Shown: positions 25,363-35,285, counted from the first letter of the stretch. The stretch: 64,000 nucleotides of DNA from JBAYIE01 sp965279165 (GCA_965279165.1 OZ257140.1:2666001-2730000); one strand, 5' to 3'. A program made the numbers and translations. Notes: a model not told the origin generated them from the letters alone.

Positions 25363-28221
25363 CCCTTCAACAGCATACGCCTCCGTTGGTATACAAGCGC
25401 AAATCAAATTCCTATCGCCATGTGTATTATTTACCCTGCCAACTGTTGGCCAGAATTTTTGGTTTCTTACCCAGTTTAATGGATAGGCAGCGTGCGATCT
25501 GCTATAGCTGTGATTCCATTCGTCGCTGGTTACCATTTGTGCTGTATGTGGTGCATTTTTTAATGCATTATCTGTTTTGTCGGATGTTCCGGAAATAATT
25601 TCTTCTACATCTTTTTTGATGGAAATCATCGCATCACAAAAACGATCTAATTCAACTTTTGGTTCACTCTCGGTTGGTTCAACCATAATAGTTCCCGCAA
25701 CAGGAAAACTCATCGTTGGTGCATGAAATCCATAATCCATTAAACGCTTTGCAATATCTTCTGCTTCTATTCCGGAAGCACTTTTAAATACACGTGTATC
25801 TAAAATCATTTCATGCGCACATCTGCCTTTCGAACCTACGTATAAAATGTCAAAATGTTCCTCCAGTCTTGCTTTGATATAATTGGCATTGAGTATCGCA
25901 TATTTGGTTGCCATTTCTAAACCTTCAGTACCCATCATCCTGATGTAGGCATAAGATATAAGTAAGATAGAAGCACTACCCCATGGTGCAGCACTAATCG
26001 CATGTATCGCATGTGCTCCTCCGGTTTTTACAACAGCATGTCCTGGTAAAAAAGGAGTGAGGTGTTTTGCTACTCCGATTGGTCCCATTCCGGGTCCTCC
26101 GCCTCCATGTGGGATACAAAAAGTTTTATGCAGATTTAAATGACAAACATCTGCTCCAATATTTGCCGGACTGGTTAAACCAACCTGCGCATTCATGTTT
26201 GCACCATCCATATAAACCTGCCCTCCGTAGTGGTGAATTAAATCACAGATCTCTGTAATTCTTTCTTCAAAAATTCCGTAAGTAGAAGGATAGGTAATCA
26301 TTAAGCAAGCAAGATTATCTTTGTGCTCTTCTGCTTTTGCTTTTAAATCATCTATATCTACATATCCGTTATCCAGGGTTTTGGTTACAATTACTTTCAT
26401 TCCTGCCATAACTGCACTTGCAGGATTTGTACCGTGCGCAGAAGATGGAATCAAAGCAATATTGCGATGCGATTGTCCTTTTGATTTAAAGTATTCGCGG
26501 ATTACCATTAATCCTGCATACTCACCTTGAGCTCCTGCATTTGGTTGCAAGGATATTCCTGCAAAACCGGTAACCTCTTTTAAATAATCGGAAAGCTCTT
26601 CAAATAATTGCGCATATCCTGTTGCTTGATCTTTTGGAACAAACGGATGCAAAGATCCAAAACCAGGATAGGTAACCGGTATCATCTCTGCAGTTGCATT
26701 TAATTTCATGGTACACGAACCCAATGCAATCATCGAATGACATAAGGATAAATCTTTCGACTCAAGCAATTTAATATACCGCAACATTTCGTGTTCGCTA
26801 TGGTACGAATTAAAAACAGGGTGGGTCATAAAAGCACTTCTTCTCGCAAAACTGGTAGGTGCATTTAATGCTGTTGTTTCATGTATTTTTAAGTGAGATG
26901 GCTTTCCTGTTAATGCTAAAACCAATTGGTTGATATCATCGATAGTATGTGTTTCATCTATTGAAATTGCAATATGATGCTCATCTACTTTGCGGATATT
27001 TATTTCGGCATGTAAACAATTGGCAATGGCTTTATCTGCAGATCCGATTTCAACTACTATCGTATCAAAATAATGCGCATTGGTTTGCTTATGTCCGAGT
27101 GAAGTTAGCGCATGCGAAAGTTGTGAAGTTAATCCATGAACCCGCGATGCAATTCCTTTTAAACCATCCGGACCATGATACACGCCATACATACTAGCCA
27201 TGATGGATAATAAAACTTGTGCAGTACATATATTGGATGTTGCTTTTTCGCGGCGAATATGTTGCTCCCTTGTTTGCAAAGCCATGCGTAAAGCAGAATT
27301 GCCTTGCGAATCCACAGATACGCCAATAATTCGTCCCGGCATTTGTCGTTTGTATTGATCTTTGGTTGCAAAAAATCCGGCATGTGGCCCTCCGTATCCC
27401 ATTGGAACCCCAAATCTTTGAGCAGAACCTAAAACTACATCTGCACCCCATTCACCCGGAGGCGTTAACAATGTCAAACTCAATAAATCAGCAGCAACAG
27501 CAACCAATACATTTTTTTCGATTGCCTTCGCCATAAAATGACTATAATCGAAAATTTCTCCATTACCCGCAGGATATTGTATCAAGGCACCAAAATAAGT
27601 TTCATCTAATTCCACTTTTTGGTGGTCGCCAATTACCAGCTCAATTCCCAAAGGTTCCGAACGGGTTTTCAATACATCAATAGTTTGTGGAAAGCAAGCC
27701 GATGAAACAAAGAATTTTATCGCTTCTTGATTTTTTGCTTCAGCATGTAACATATGCATGGCTTCAGCCGCCGCTGTTCCTTCATCTAGCAACGAAGCAT
27801 TCGCAATTTCCATTCCGGTTAAGTCGATTATCATGGTTTGATAATTCAACAATGCCTCCAATCGTCCTTGTGCAATTTCTGCTTGGTAAGGAGTATAAGC
27901 GGTATACCATCCCGGATTTTCGAAAATGTTTCTCAATATTACCAGAGGTGTATGGGTTCCATAATATCCTTGTCCCAGGTAATTTTTATATAGTTTATTT
28001 TTATCTGCAATTCCTTGAACATATTGCAACAACTCTACTTCTCCCATTGCGGCCGGTAATTTCATTCTTTCCTTCAACCGTATATGCGACGGAATAGTTT
28101 CGTCTATCAACTGATCCAGACTTTTTACACCGATTGTTTTTAACATCGATTCGGTGTCCTTCTCCATCGGAGAAATATGTCTGTTAATAAATATGTCTTT
28201 GTGATTTGATGCAAGATTCAT
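25354..28221 (-). CDS. gcvP: Glycine dehydrogenase (decarboxylating), P protein
   Basis: 955 aa, the full-length fused P1/P2 form. It decarboxylates glycine and passes the aminomethyl group to lipoylated GcvH. The PLP lysine lies in HLNLHKTFCIPHGGGGPGMGP; the N-terminal half has FINRHISPMEKDTESML and YYGTHTPLVILRNIFENPGWYTAYTPYQ, and GDRNLICACIP is the usual C-terminus. gcvT and gcvH are not in the window. Its last residues merge with the tandem tail at 25270-25362. Confidence 0.97.
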   Translation of the reverse strand: MNLASNHKDIFINRHISPMEKDTESMLKTIGVKSLDQLIDETIPSHIRLKERMKLPAAMGEVELLQYVQGIADKNKLYKNYLGQGYYGTHTPLVILRNIFENPGWYTAYTPYQAEIAQGRLEALLNYQTMIIDLTGMEIANASLLDEGTAAAEAMHMLHAEAKNQEAIKFFVSSACFPQTIDVLKTRSEPLGIELVIGDHQKVELDETYFGALIQYPAGNGEIFDYSHFMAKAIEKNVLVAVAADLLSLTLLTPPGEWGADVVLGSAQRFGVPMGYGGPHAGFFATKDQYKRQMPGRIIGVSVDSQGNSALRMALQTREQHIRREKATSNICTAQVLLSIMASMYGVYHGPDGLKGIASRVHGLTSQLSHALTSLGHKQTNAHYFDTIVVEIGSADKAIANCLHAEINIRKVDEHHIAISIDETHTIDDINQLVLALTGKPSHLKIHETTALNAPTSFARRSAFMTHPVFNSYHSEHEMLRYIKLLESKDLSLCHSMIALGSCTMKLNATAEMIPVTYPGFGSLHPFVPKDQATGYAQLFEELSDYLKEVTGFAGISLQPNAGAQGEYAGLMVIREYFKSKGQSHRNIALIPSSAHGTNPASAVMAGMKVIVTKTLDNGYVDIDDLKAKAEEHKDNLACLMITYPSTYGIFEERITEICDLIHHYGGQVYMDGANMNAQVGLTSPANIGADVCHLNLHKTFCIPHGGGGPGMGPIGVAKHLTPFLPGHAVVKTGGAHAIHAISAAPWGSASILLISYAYIRMMGTEGLEMATKYAILNANYIKARLEEHFDILYVGSKGRCAHEMILDTRVFKSASGIEAEDIAKRLMDYGFHAPTMSFPVAGTIMVEPTESEPKVELDRFCDAMISIKKDVEEIISGTSDKTDNALKNAPHTAQMVTSDEWNHSYSRSHAAYPLNWVRNQKFWPTVGRVNNTHGDRNLICACIPTEAYAVEGSN

Positions 28222-28356
28222 TTTGTATAAGTATTAATGTATTGTCTTTTGAAAAGTCGAGGCGAATTTAGGATTTTTACCAAGTAATAAAATATATTCT
28301 CTATTGATATTACTCATCTTAATGCAATTGCGTAAATTCGTATTTACGTAACTCAT

Positions 28357-28384
28357 ATCTCATAACTTAGATCTCATAACTTAA
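28357..28384. repeat. 14-bp direct repeat upstream of ybaB
   Basis: ATCTCATAACTTAG (28357-28370) is repeated as ATCTCATAACTTAA (28371-28384), ending 5 nt before the ybaB ATG. It sits in the divergent gcvP-ybaB region, so it could be a binding site or another short tandem expansion. Confidence 0.5.
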
Positions 28385-28389
28385 ATCCC

Positions 28390-28698
28390 ATGTTCGGTAA
28401 ACTCGCAGAAGCTCAAAAAAAATCAGAAGAAATAAAAGCCAAGCTTTCTTCTATCCTAGTTAATGGCGAAGATTCCCTTCATTGGGTAACCATTACCATG
28501 GATGCAAACAAAATTATTCGCGAAGTACAAATTAGTGAAATATGTACGCACCCCGAAAACAAGAAAAGATTGGAAGATGCCATTAAAGAAGCACTGTCTA
28601 ATGCACTTGCTGCAGCAGATAATGTATCTCAAAGTGAAATGAAAAATTTACTCGGTTCTATGTTGCCCGGCATGGGAAATTTATTTGGAAAAGGGTAA
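28390..28698 (+). CDS. ybaB: YbaB/EbfC nucleoid-associated protein
   Basis: 102 aa, standard family size. Helical N-terminus (MFGKLAEAQKKSEEIKAKLSSI), then the beta hairpin with VTITMDANKIIREVQISE and a C-terminal helix (LEDAIKEALSNALAAADNVSQSEMKNLLG) ending in the flexible PGMGNLFGKG tail. YbaB dimers bind DNA without strong sequence preference and help organise the nucleoid. In many bacteria it sits beside dnaX/recR; here it stands alone, divergent from gcvP. Confidence 0.9.
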   Translation: MFGKLAEAQKKSEEIKAKLSSILVNGEDSLHWVTITMDANKIIREVQISEICTHPENKKRLEDAIKEALSNALAAADNVSQSEMKNLLGSMLPGMGNLFGKG

Positions 28699-28940
28699 AT
28701 GCGACATTTCGACCAAAAAAGAGGGTCTGAAACAGGTAAAAAGCGAATTAAAAATTAATTAAAATAAAATTAATCCAATTGTCATATAATCCTTAATGCT
28801 TTCTAAATAGGGCGTCTACACCCTTATGTATATTACACAATTGTTCATACAAATATTAAGATTTGGGACTAAAACATAGCCAAGAAATTAAATTAATTGG
28901 CAAAAAATGCTTGTTATTACATTTATGAATAAAAAACGGT

Positions 28941-28970
28941 TTGGATTTCCGGAAATGTTTAATAAGTTTG
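28941..28970 (+). promoter_or_regulatory. Bacteroidota promoter of the beta-helix T9SS gene
   Basis: TTG at 28941-28943 followed after exactly 19 nt by TAAGTTTG at 28963-28970, a full match to the -33/-7 consensus. Transcription should begin about 28977. This rules out the ATG at 28939/28941 as the start and supports 29001 or 29022. The rest of 28699-28940 has no gene I can support. Confidence 0.75.
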
Positions 28971-29021
28971 ATTAAGCAAAAATCTGAAAACACTATATAT
29001 ATGATTAATACAAATACAATT

Positions 29022-32000
29022 ATGAAAACCAGACTCCTAAACCAAGCTTTGCTTGTATTGGCGCTGCTCTTTAGCACGCTGGCACAGGCAACACAGTTGA
29101 ATGGTACGTACACTATCGATCCGGTAGCACCAGCCACTACAACTAATTTTAGAACCTTTGCCTCGGCAATTACCTACATGACGGCAACGACTGCTCGTGC
29201 CGACGGTGGACCTGTTAACACAGCACCACTTGGGATTTCAGGTCCGGTAACGTTTAACGTTGCTGCTGCAACATATACCGTTACTGCAGCAATTTCTGTT
29301 CCGGCTATAACTGGTGCAAGTCCTATTAATACCATCACTTTTGAAGGTACTAGCAATGTAAACAGAATTATTACCGGTAGTTTAAATACTACTACTATTT
29401 GGCAGTTCAACTTATGTAAATATGTTAAGGTAAGAAACCTGACAATTATTAATACAAGTACTACCAATTGCGGTGTTGTTGTATTTTATAACAATACTAC
29501 TACTGGTTCTAGTGCTACAAGTTCTCCTGCAGGAAGTTGTAATACCATTCAAAATTGTGATATCAGATTACCTAACCATGCAAACCTAACCTTAACCTCT
29601 TCTTGTATCGCAGCTTCTAACTCATTAACTGGTTATAGTTTCAGTACCCAATATGCGGATTCAACTATTATCGATGGAAACACTACTACCAATGGTTATT
29701 ATGCAATTGCTTTATATGGTGCTTCTAATACTTCATACAACAGAGGAGTTCAAGTTACCAATAATAAAGTTATCAATGCATCATATTACGGAGTTTATTG
29801 GTATTACCACTACAATCCTTGTGTTTTAGATAACAATGATATTACCGTTTCAAATGTTTCTTCAGGTTCTGGTGTATATTTCTATTACAACAACAACAAC
29901 AACACTACCCAATCTTCTTTTGTAACCAATAACAAGGTTAGAGCTCCTTACGGAGGTATCTGGATGTACTATGCAAATGGTATGATTACCAGTCCTACGA
30001 TGATTAAAAACAATTTAATCATTTGTGGTACCTATTCAACTAATTATGGTTTATACAATGTAAATAACGCAGCTAATTATCAGCAAATCGTTCACAATAC
30101 CATCGTTACCAATACGGGTAGCGGATATGGTATGTACTATTCAGGTGGTTCGGTAACAGGTCAGGTTATCAAAGGAAATATTTTTGCCAATTACGGCGGA
30201 GGTACTTTGTATCCTGCTTATTTTGGAACCAACCCAACCGGTAACGTTATTAATTACAATGTTTATTGGAGTACGGCTGCTAACTTATTATACAGAGGTG
30301 CTGCATATACAGCTGCCAATTACCAGACTGCTACTGCTGGTGGAGATAGTTCATTCAACGTAAACCCTTCGTTTATGAACATGAATTATTCAGCTGGTAC
30401 TTCTGATGCCCATTTACAGGATGGTTGCGGTGCCAAAGGTATTTTTATGGCAGGTATCACCCCTCCAAATGATGTGGATGGCGAACCTAGATCAGTTATC
30501 GCGCCAATGATAGGTGCCGATGAAGCAGGTGGTTTAATCAATGATTTATTCCTGACCAAAGTATTGTCGCCAACTATACCTATCACCTTAGGTTTACAAG
30601 ATGTTGTGGTACGTGTTCGTAACGTAGGTACCAACGTAATCAATAGTTTCGATTTAAGTTATAAATTAAACGCTGAACCGGTTGTTTCCCAAACGTGGAC
30701 AGGTACATTAAATCCTTGCGACGAAATTCAAGTGGTAATGACAGGTCCTAACCAAGTTAACTTGGTTTCTTCCAATAACCTTAAAGTATATACAAGCGGA
30801 CCTAACGGAAACTTAGACAACCGTCGAAACAATGATAGTAGTTCATTACAGTTATTTGCTCCTTTAAGTGGAAATTATACGATTGGTGGTACTACACCTG
30901 ACTTTATCAACTTTGCCCAAGCTACCAATGCTTTGGCTTCCGGTATCATGGGACCTGTAACATTTGATGTTCGTCCGGGTACTTATGCCGAAACCGTTGT
31001 TATTCCTGCAGCTGCCGGTTCATCTCCGGTTAATACAGTAACTTTTACCGGCCAAGATGTGAATACTACCATTATTCAAGCAAATGCTTCCTCATTGGCA
31101 GTTGTTCGCTTGAACGGTTGTAAATACACCACATTCCAAAATATGTCAGTGCGTAACCTTAGCTCAAGTGGAGCAGGTATTGCAGTAATTGGTAATGCTG
31201 CTAACAACGCAGGTGGTTCTAATACCATTAAAAAATGTAGCGTTACCTTGGTAAGTGGAACTGGAACACAGTATCCTTTTGTAATGACAGCAACTGCTAC
31301 CGGTTATGGAATAACTTCCAATAAAGTTGATTCTTTAACCCTTGATAGCAATGTGTTTACCAATGGTTACTATGGATTGTATGTTTATGGTTATACAACT
31401 ACAGGAGAAGGTATCTTTAACAGAGATATTAAAATACGAGGTAATACATTAAATAACATGTATTACATGGGTATGTATCTTTATTACTTATCAGGTGGTT
31501 TAACCGTTCAGAACAACAAGGTTAATATGACCACAACCCTGAGTCAAACCAACCAGTATGGAATTTATGCATACATGTATAATTATATTGCAGTTCAATA
31601 CAAAGGGATAACCAGTATTTTCGATGGTAACGTCGTAGATGCAAACTATTATGCCATGTATCTATACTATCCTTATGGTACTTACAACAATCCATTGCGT
31701 ATAACCAACAATATCATCAAACCTGCATTCGCAAGATATTCAGGTGGTGGCTATTATGGAATGTATTTATACTTATACGGTAGTGTAATAGTATCTGACC
31801 CAACTCCTACTTGTTTAATTTATCATAATACCATTTACCATAACGGTAGCCCAAGTGGATATGGTTTCTATTTCGCCGGTGATGGTGGAACCATGCAACC
31901 TAAAACAGATATCAAAAACAATATTTTTGCATGTAGCAATACTTCCGGTGGTGCTGCTTATATTGGATCTAATCCAAATGCAGGTAACCCTTCTGCAATT

Positions 32001-34826
32001 GATTACAATGTATACTACCGCCAAGGTGGTGGAAATACCTTATACCGCAATGGTATCTGGTATAACCAAGACAATGTGGTTTCGTTTGCCGGTGGTGGAT
32101 CTAACTCATTCTATTTAAATCCTCCTCCATTTGTTAATTTAGCTGGTGGTGATTTACATATTTCTAATGCTTGTACCAGAGGTATGAATACCTCCGGTTG
32201 GGTTCCAACTGACGTGGATGGTGAAGTGAGAGGAAATCTTCCAAATATTGGAGCAGATGAATATCCTGGTTTAGATCTGGATGTTTCCGTTGATGCAGTA
32301 GTTAGTCCTTCATTCCCTGTTGGTACAGGAACGCAAAACTTGGTTTTACGTATTCGTAACAACGGTTCAACAGTTATCAATTCTGTAAACGTTTCGTATT
32401 CTTTAAATAATGCGCCACCTGTAACTATTCCTTGGGTTGGTACTTTAAATCCATGCGAAGGCCAATTGATTACGTTTGATGGCATGAACCAAATTGATAT
32501 TCCTAACTTGAATAATATGTTGGTAGCATACACCTCTAATCCAAATGGTGCAGGCGACCAAAACAGAACTAACGATACCTTGAAAACCAATGCACTTGCT
32601 CCTCCATTGCGTGGAGATTATATTATTGCTGCTACCGGTGGTGATTTTATTAATTTAACGAATGCTGTTGGTGCTGTAGGTACACGTGGTATTGGTGGAC
32701 ATGTTAACTTTATTGTTGCACAAGGTACGTATACCGAACCTGCAGCTGTTAATTTCTCAAATGTGGTTGGCTTATCTGATACAAGTAGAATCAGTATCTA
32801 TTCCCAAAGCGGAAATTATGGAAATACAATTATCCAAAGCAATGCTTCACCGGTAATCGGAATCACCGGTTCTTCATTTATCCGTTTCAATGGTTTAACC
32901 CTAAAACAAAATGTGGTAGGTGGAAACGTTATGAATATAGGTGGTGTGGTGTCTAATATCGAAGTAACTAATTGTAACTTGGATGGACCTATTACTACTA
33001 CTACCAGTTATGTATTGAATATTGCTGGAGTGTTAAGCAAGAGTACATTTAAGAAAAGTATCTTCAAAGGATGTTACTATGGTATTTACATGCAAGGTAC
33101 TTCTACCTATGCCGGTCAAATGTCCGATATCATCATTGATAGCAACACGATCACCCAAGTAGGTATTTATTGCTGGTATTTATTGTATACACGCGACTTG
33201 AAAGTACGTGGTAATACCATCAACATGAACAATGGTACCAATACATATAGTTACTTATATGGACCAATGTATCCGGATTCAGCGTTAGAAGTTTCTAATA
33301 ATATAATAAATGTAACTACCGGTTATTATTATGCATATTATTTAGGTTACTATGGAAATGGTGGATATTTACCAACTTCTAGATCCAAAATATTTAACAA
33401 TACCTTTAACATGTTAGGTACTTCATATGGATACTGGTACTATTGGGGTTATTATGGTAACCGTCAAGATTACTATAACAATAAGATGGTTAATGCTTCT
33501 TCCAGCAATTATAATTATGTGTATTATACCGGTTATTATTCAAACGGAACCAGATTTTATAACAACGTATTGCCAATGAACTCTGGTTATTTAGCTTATA
33601 CAGGATATACTTCCGGTGCTGGTTCTAAATGGTTTAATAATACCATACATAGTACAACTACCTATACCCATTACTACCATTATGCAGGTACCAACACAGG
33701 TGAAGGTTTTGAAATGAAAAACAATATAATGACTAACTCTGGTAGTGGTAATGTAATTTATACCAGTGGTACATTGAATGCATTTGACAAGTTTGATTAC
33801 AATAACTTCTACACTACTGGAACGGTAATGTTTACAGGCGGACAAACATTTAACAATATGTCTGCCATGAAAGCTGCAGGATATTGCAAAAACTGTCTTT
33901 CATTTGATGCTGGTTATACCAATATCAATACCAACCTTACACCTAATCCTACCAACGCAAATTCTTGGTCAGCAAATGGACAAGGTCAACCAACTTCATG
34001 GATAACTAACGATATCAATGGAAATCCTCGTTCAACCATGCTTTCAACAGGAGCTTCAGATTTGGGTGCCATCGAATTTACACCAACTGCAATTCCGCCA
34101 GCTTGCGTATTAACTCCGGCTACTCCTCCTTCAATTGGTGGACCTCAGGTAGTAACATTCGGATTAGATACAGTTGCTAGAATTGTTTGGGCAGGTGGTT
34201 CAGTTCCAACTAGCGCAACAGTTCGTTTGTATTCTGGAACTAATCCAATGGGAATAGTTTATGCAGGTGGTAACTACATGAATGCATATTGGGATATTTC
34301 GGTTTCTCCGGCTTCTTCTTATAACTATACTTTGGAGTTATACCACAAAGGAATCTGGCAAGGAACCAACCCAAGTGCTGAAAACATGATTGGTGCTCAG
34401 AATACCGGTGGAGCTTGGAATTTCTTGTACACTTCTGCAAATTCAGTTGAGTTCAATAAGTTATCGATTAATAACTTAACCGGATTCGGTCAGTTTACAG
34501 GTACCGATGCTACTACTCCATTTACTCCTTCATTCATGGTATTGTCGGATAAAAACAAACAAAATGTAATGAGCCAACCTTTATCAGTATATCCAAATCC
34601 TTTCGGAAACGAATTGAATGTAAAATTGGATTTAACTACTGAAGGTACTGTTACTTTGAATTTGATGGATATTACCGGTAAATCATTAGTTACCAAAACA
34701 GAATTCATGAAAGGTGGCTTAAATCAAACTACATTAAATGGAATGAACGACCTGAAAGCAGGAATTTATTTCTTGACTGTAGAAATGAATGGTCAGTCTT
34801 TCGTACAGAAATTGGTTAAACATTAA
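29022..34826 (+). CDS. Giant secreted Tyr/Asn-rich beta-helix protein with T9SS sorting domain
   Basis: 1934 aa from the ATG at 29022 (MKTRLLNQALLVLALLFSTLAQA, a clean signal peptide). Three right-handed parallel beta-helix blocks, each beginning with a strand set such as GPVTFDVRPGTYAETVVIPA and each built of N-x-I/V turns, alternate with CARDB-like Ig domains (VVRVRNVGTNVINSFDLSYKLN and VLRIRNNGSTVINSVNVSYSLN). The linker DVDGEPR...IGADE recurs before each Ig module. The third block is extremely Tyr-rich. A sorting domain (SVYPNPFGNELNVKLDL to FVQKLVKH) closes the protein. Likely a polysaccharide-binding or structural surface protein; the helix resembles pectate-lyase folds but no catalytic motif is evident. 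A strong terminator follows. Confidence 0.88.
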   Translation: MKTRLLNQALLVLALLFSTLAQATQLNGTYTIDPVAPATTTNFRTFASAITYMTATTARADGGPVNTAPLGISGPVTFNVAAATYTVTAAISVPAITGASPINTITFEGTSNVNRIITGSLNTTTIWQFNLCKYVKVRNLTIINTSTTNCGVVVFYNNTTTGSSATSSPAGSCNTIQNCDIRLPNHANLTLTSSCIAASNSLTGYSFSTQYADSTIIDGNTTTNGYYAIALYGASNTSYNRGVQVTNNKVINASYYGVYWYYHYNPCVLDNNDITVSNVSSGSGVYFYYNNNNNTTQSSFVTNNKVRAPYGGIWMYYANGMITSPTMIKNNLIICGTYSTNYGLYNVNNAANYQQIVHNTIVTNTGSGYGMYYSGGSVTGQVIKGNIFANYGGGTLYPAYFGTNPTGNVINYNVYWSTAANLLYRGAAYTAANYQTATAGGDSSFNVNPSFMNMNYSAGTSDAHLQDGCGAKGIFMAGITPPNDVDGEPRSVIAPMIGADEAGGLINDLFLTKVLSPTIPITLGLQDVVVRVRNVGTNVINSFDLSYKLNAEPVVSQTWTGTLNPCDEIQVVMTGPNQVNLVSSNNLKVYTSGPNGNLDNRRNNDSSSLQLFAPLSGNYTIGGTTPDFINFAQATNALASGIMGPVTFDVRPGTYAETVVIPAAAGSSPVNTVTFTGQDVNTTIIQANASSLAVVRLNGCKYTTFQNMSVRNLSSSGAGIAVIGNAANNAGGSNTIKKCSVTLVSGTGTQYPFVMTATATGYGITSNKVDSLTLDSNVFTNGYYGLYVYGYTTTGEGIFNRDIKIRGNTLNNMYYMGMYLYYLSGGLTVQNNKVNMTTTLSQTNQYGIYAYMYNYIAVQYKGITSIFDGNVVDANYYAMYLYYPYGTYNNPLRITNNIIKPAFARYSGGGYYGMYLYLYGSVIVSDPTPTCLIYHNTIYHNGSPSGYGFYFAGDGGTMQPKTDIKNNIFACSNTSGGAAYIGSNPNAGNPSAIDYNVYYRQGGGNTLYRNGIWYNQDNVVSFAGGGSNSFYLNPPPFVNLAGGDLHISNACTRGMNTSGWVPTDVDGEVRGNLPNIGADEYPGLDLDVSVDAVVSPSFPVGTGTQNLVLRIRNNGSTVINSVNVSYSLNNAPPVTIPWVGTLNPCEGQLITFDGMNQIDIPNLNNMLVAYTSNPNGAGDQNRTNDTLKTNALAPPLRGDYIIAATGGDFINLTNAVGAVGTRGIGGHVNFIVAQGTYTEPAAVNFSNVVGLSDTSRISIYSQSGNYGNTIIQSNASPVIGITGSSFIRFNGLTLKQNVVGGNVMNIGGVVSNIEVTNCNLDGPITTTTSYVLNIAGVLSKSTFKKSIFKGCYYGIYMQGTSTYAGQMSDIIIDSNTITQVGIYCWYLLYTRDLKVRGNTINMNNGTNTYSYLYGPMYPDSALEVSNNIINVTTGYYYAYYLGYYGNGGYLPTSRSKIFNNTFNMLGTSYGYWYYWGYYGNRQDYYNNKMVNASSSNYNYVYYTGYYSNGTRFYNNVLPMNSGYLAYTGYTSGAGSKWFNNTIHSTTTYTHYYHYAGTNTGEGFEMKNNIMTNSGSGNVIYTSGTLNAFDKFDYNNFYTTGTVMFTGGQTFNNMSAMKAAGYCKNCLSFDAGYTNINTNLTPNPTNANSWSANGQGQPTSWITNDINGNPRSTMLSTGASDLGAIEFTPTAIPPACVLTPATPPSIGGPQVVTFGLDTVARIVWAGGSVPTSATVRLYSGTNPMGIVYAGGNYMNAYWDISVSPASSYNYTLELYHKGIWQGTNPSAENMIGAQNTGGAWNFLYTSANSVEFNKLSINNLTGFGQFTGTDATTPFTPSFMVLSDKNKQNVMSQPLSVYPNPFGNELNVKLDLTTEGTVTLNLMDITGKSLVTKTEFMKGGLNQTTLNGMNDLKAGIYFLTVEMNGQSFVQKLVKH

Positions 34827-34842
34827 TTTCTTAGATATCCTT

Positions 34843-34878
34843 AAAAAGCCCGTGTTGAGCAATCAACACGGGCTTTTT
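34843..34878 (+). terminator. Strong rho-independent terminator
   Basis: AAAAAGCCCGTGTTG pairs with CAACACGGGCTTTTT around AGCAAT, just after the beta-helix gene. Confidence 0.93.
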
Positions 34879-34884
34879 TATTGC

Positions 34885-35112
34885 CTGGAATTCTTTCCAT
34901 TTTATGCACATTACCAAATTCCTTATACATGGTTGTTCACTCGTTCACATGCACATTCTTCTTCTCACTCTCACTCTAATTCTTCTGCTGTTCAATGCTC
35001 TTTTTCCCAATCACATGCCGATTCATCTGCGGTTTTACGCTCTCTTTCTCTTTCTCGCTCTGATTTTCGCTCTCATTCCGGCGGATATGAATCCTGCACA
35101 AGGATAGTTTGC
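34885..35112. other. Pyrimidine-rich intergenic stretch with a degraded tRNA-Met remnant
   Basis: Long runs of CTCACTCT/TCTCGCTCT-type sequence without a credible gene; the Ser/His-rich open frame here reads only low-complexity DNA. Near 35088-35099 CCGGCGGATATGAATCCTGC matches the palindrome/tRNA junction of the broken tRNA-Met copies downstream (CTGGCGGATATGAATCCTAC), so an older remnant copy is likely. Confidence 0.5.
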
Positions 35113-35154
35113 AAAAAAAAGAGCGAGGTGATGCTCTCGCTTTCACTCTCGCTC
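35113..35154 (-). terminator. Terminator-like hairpin, distal duplicate
   Basis: On the minus strand GAGCGAG and CTCGCTC pair across about 20 nt, followed by eight T. It is the copy of the hairpin at 35286-35326, in the same 172-bp duplication as the broken tRNA-Met copy at 35201. Confidence 0.6.
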
Positions 35155-35214
35155 TAATTCTGTGAGGTCACACACTCATTCTCGCACTCACACTCATTCT
35201 GTAGCGGGGAGCAG

Positions 35215-35232
35215 TCCCGATAGCTATCGGGA
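35215..35232. repeat. 18-bp perfect palindrome TCCCGATAGCTATCGGGA in a tRNA T-loop
   Basis: It replaces T-loop nucleotides 58-60 of the tRNA-Met fragment. Same family (consensus TCCCGATNNNTATCGGGA) as the element at 45193-45210 and the double unit at 35518-35551. Confidence 0.9.
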
Positions 35233-35242
35233 CGAACTGCCC

Positions 35243-35258
35243 TCCGCCAGCTGGCGGA
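35243..35258. repeat. 16-bp perfect palindrome TCCGCCAGCTGGCGGA
   Basis: It replaces the 10-nt 3' anticodon-stem/variable-loop segment of tRNA-Met. Identical copies at the same tRNA position lie at 35481-35496 and 35598-35613. Confidence 0.9.
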
Positions 35259-35285
35259 TATGAATCCTACGCTTAATTTTGTTAT

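Larger units (their letters stand above)
35201..35272 (-). pseudogene. Broken tRNA-Met copy A (3' part) with two palindromic inserts
   Basis: Compared with the intact tRNA-Met at 35374-35447, this copy keeps the anticodon arm 5' strand through the acceptor 3' strand, but ACCCTAAGGT (3' anticodon stem and variable loop) is replaced by TCCGCCAGCTGGCGGA (35243-35258) and T-loop ATC (positions 58-60) by TCCCGATAGCTATCGGGA (35215-35232). The 5' acceptor and D arm are missing, so it cannot fold as a tRNA. Flanks are duplicated 172 bp away from the intact gene. Confidence 0.85.

Noticed and set aside
29174..34708. Minus-strand open frames opposite the beta-helix gene
   Set aside because: Shadow frames; no start signals, no family resemblance, and the sense frame is unbroken with signal peptide and sorting domain.
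34789..35157. A Ser/His/Leu-rich open frame after the beta-helix gene
   Set aside because: It reads low-complexity CTCACTCT repeats and the tRNA remnant region; no start context and no family-like sequence.
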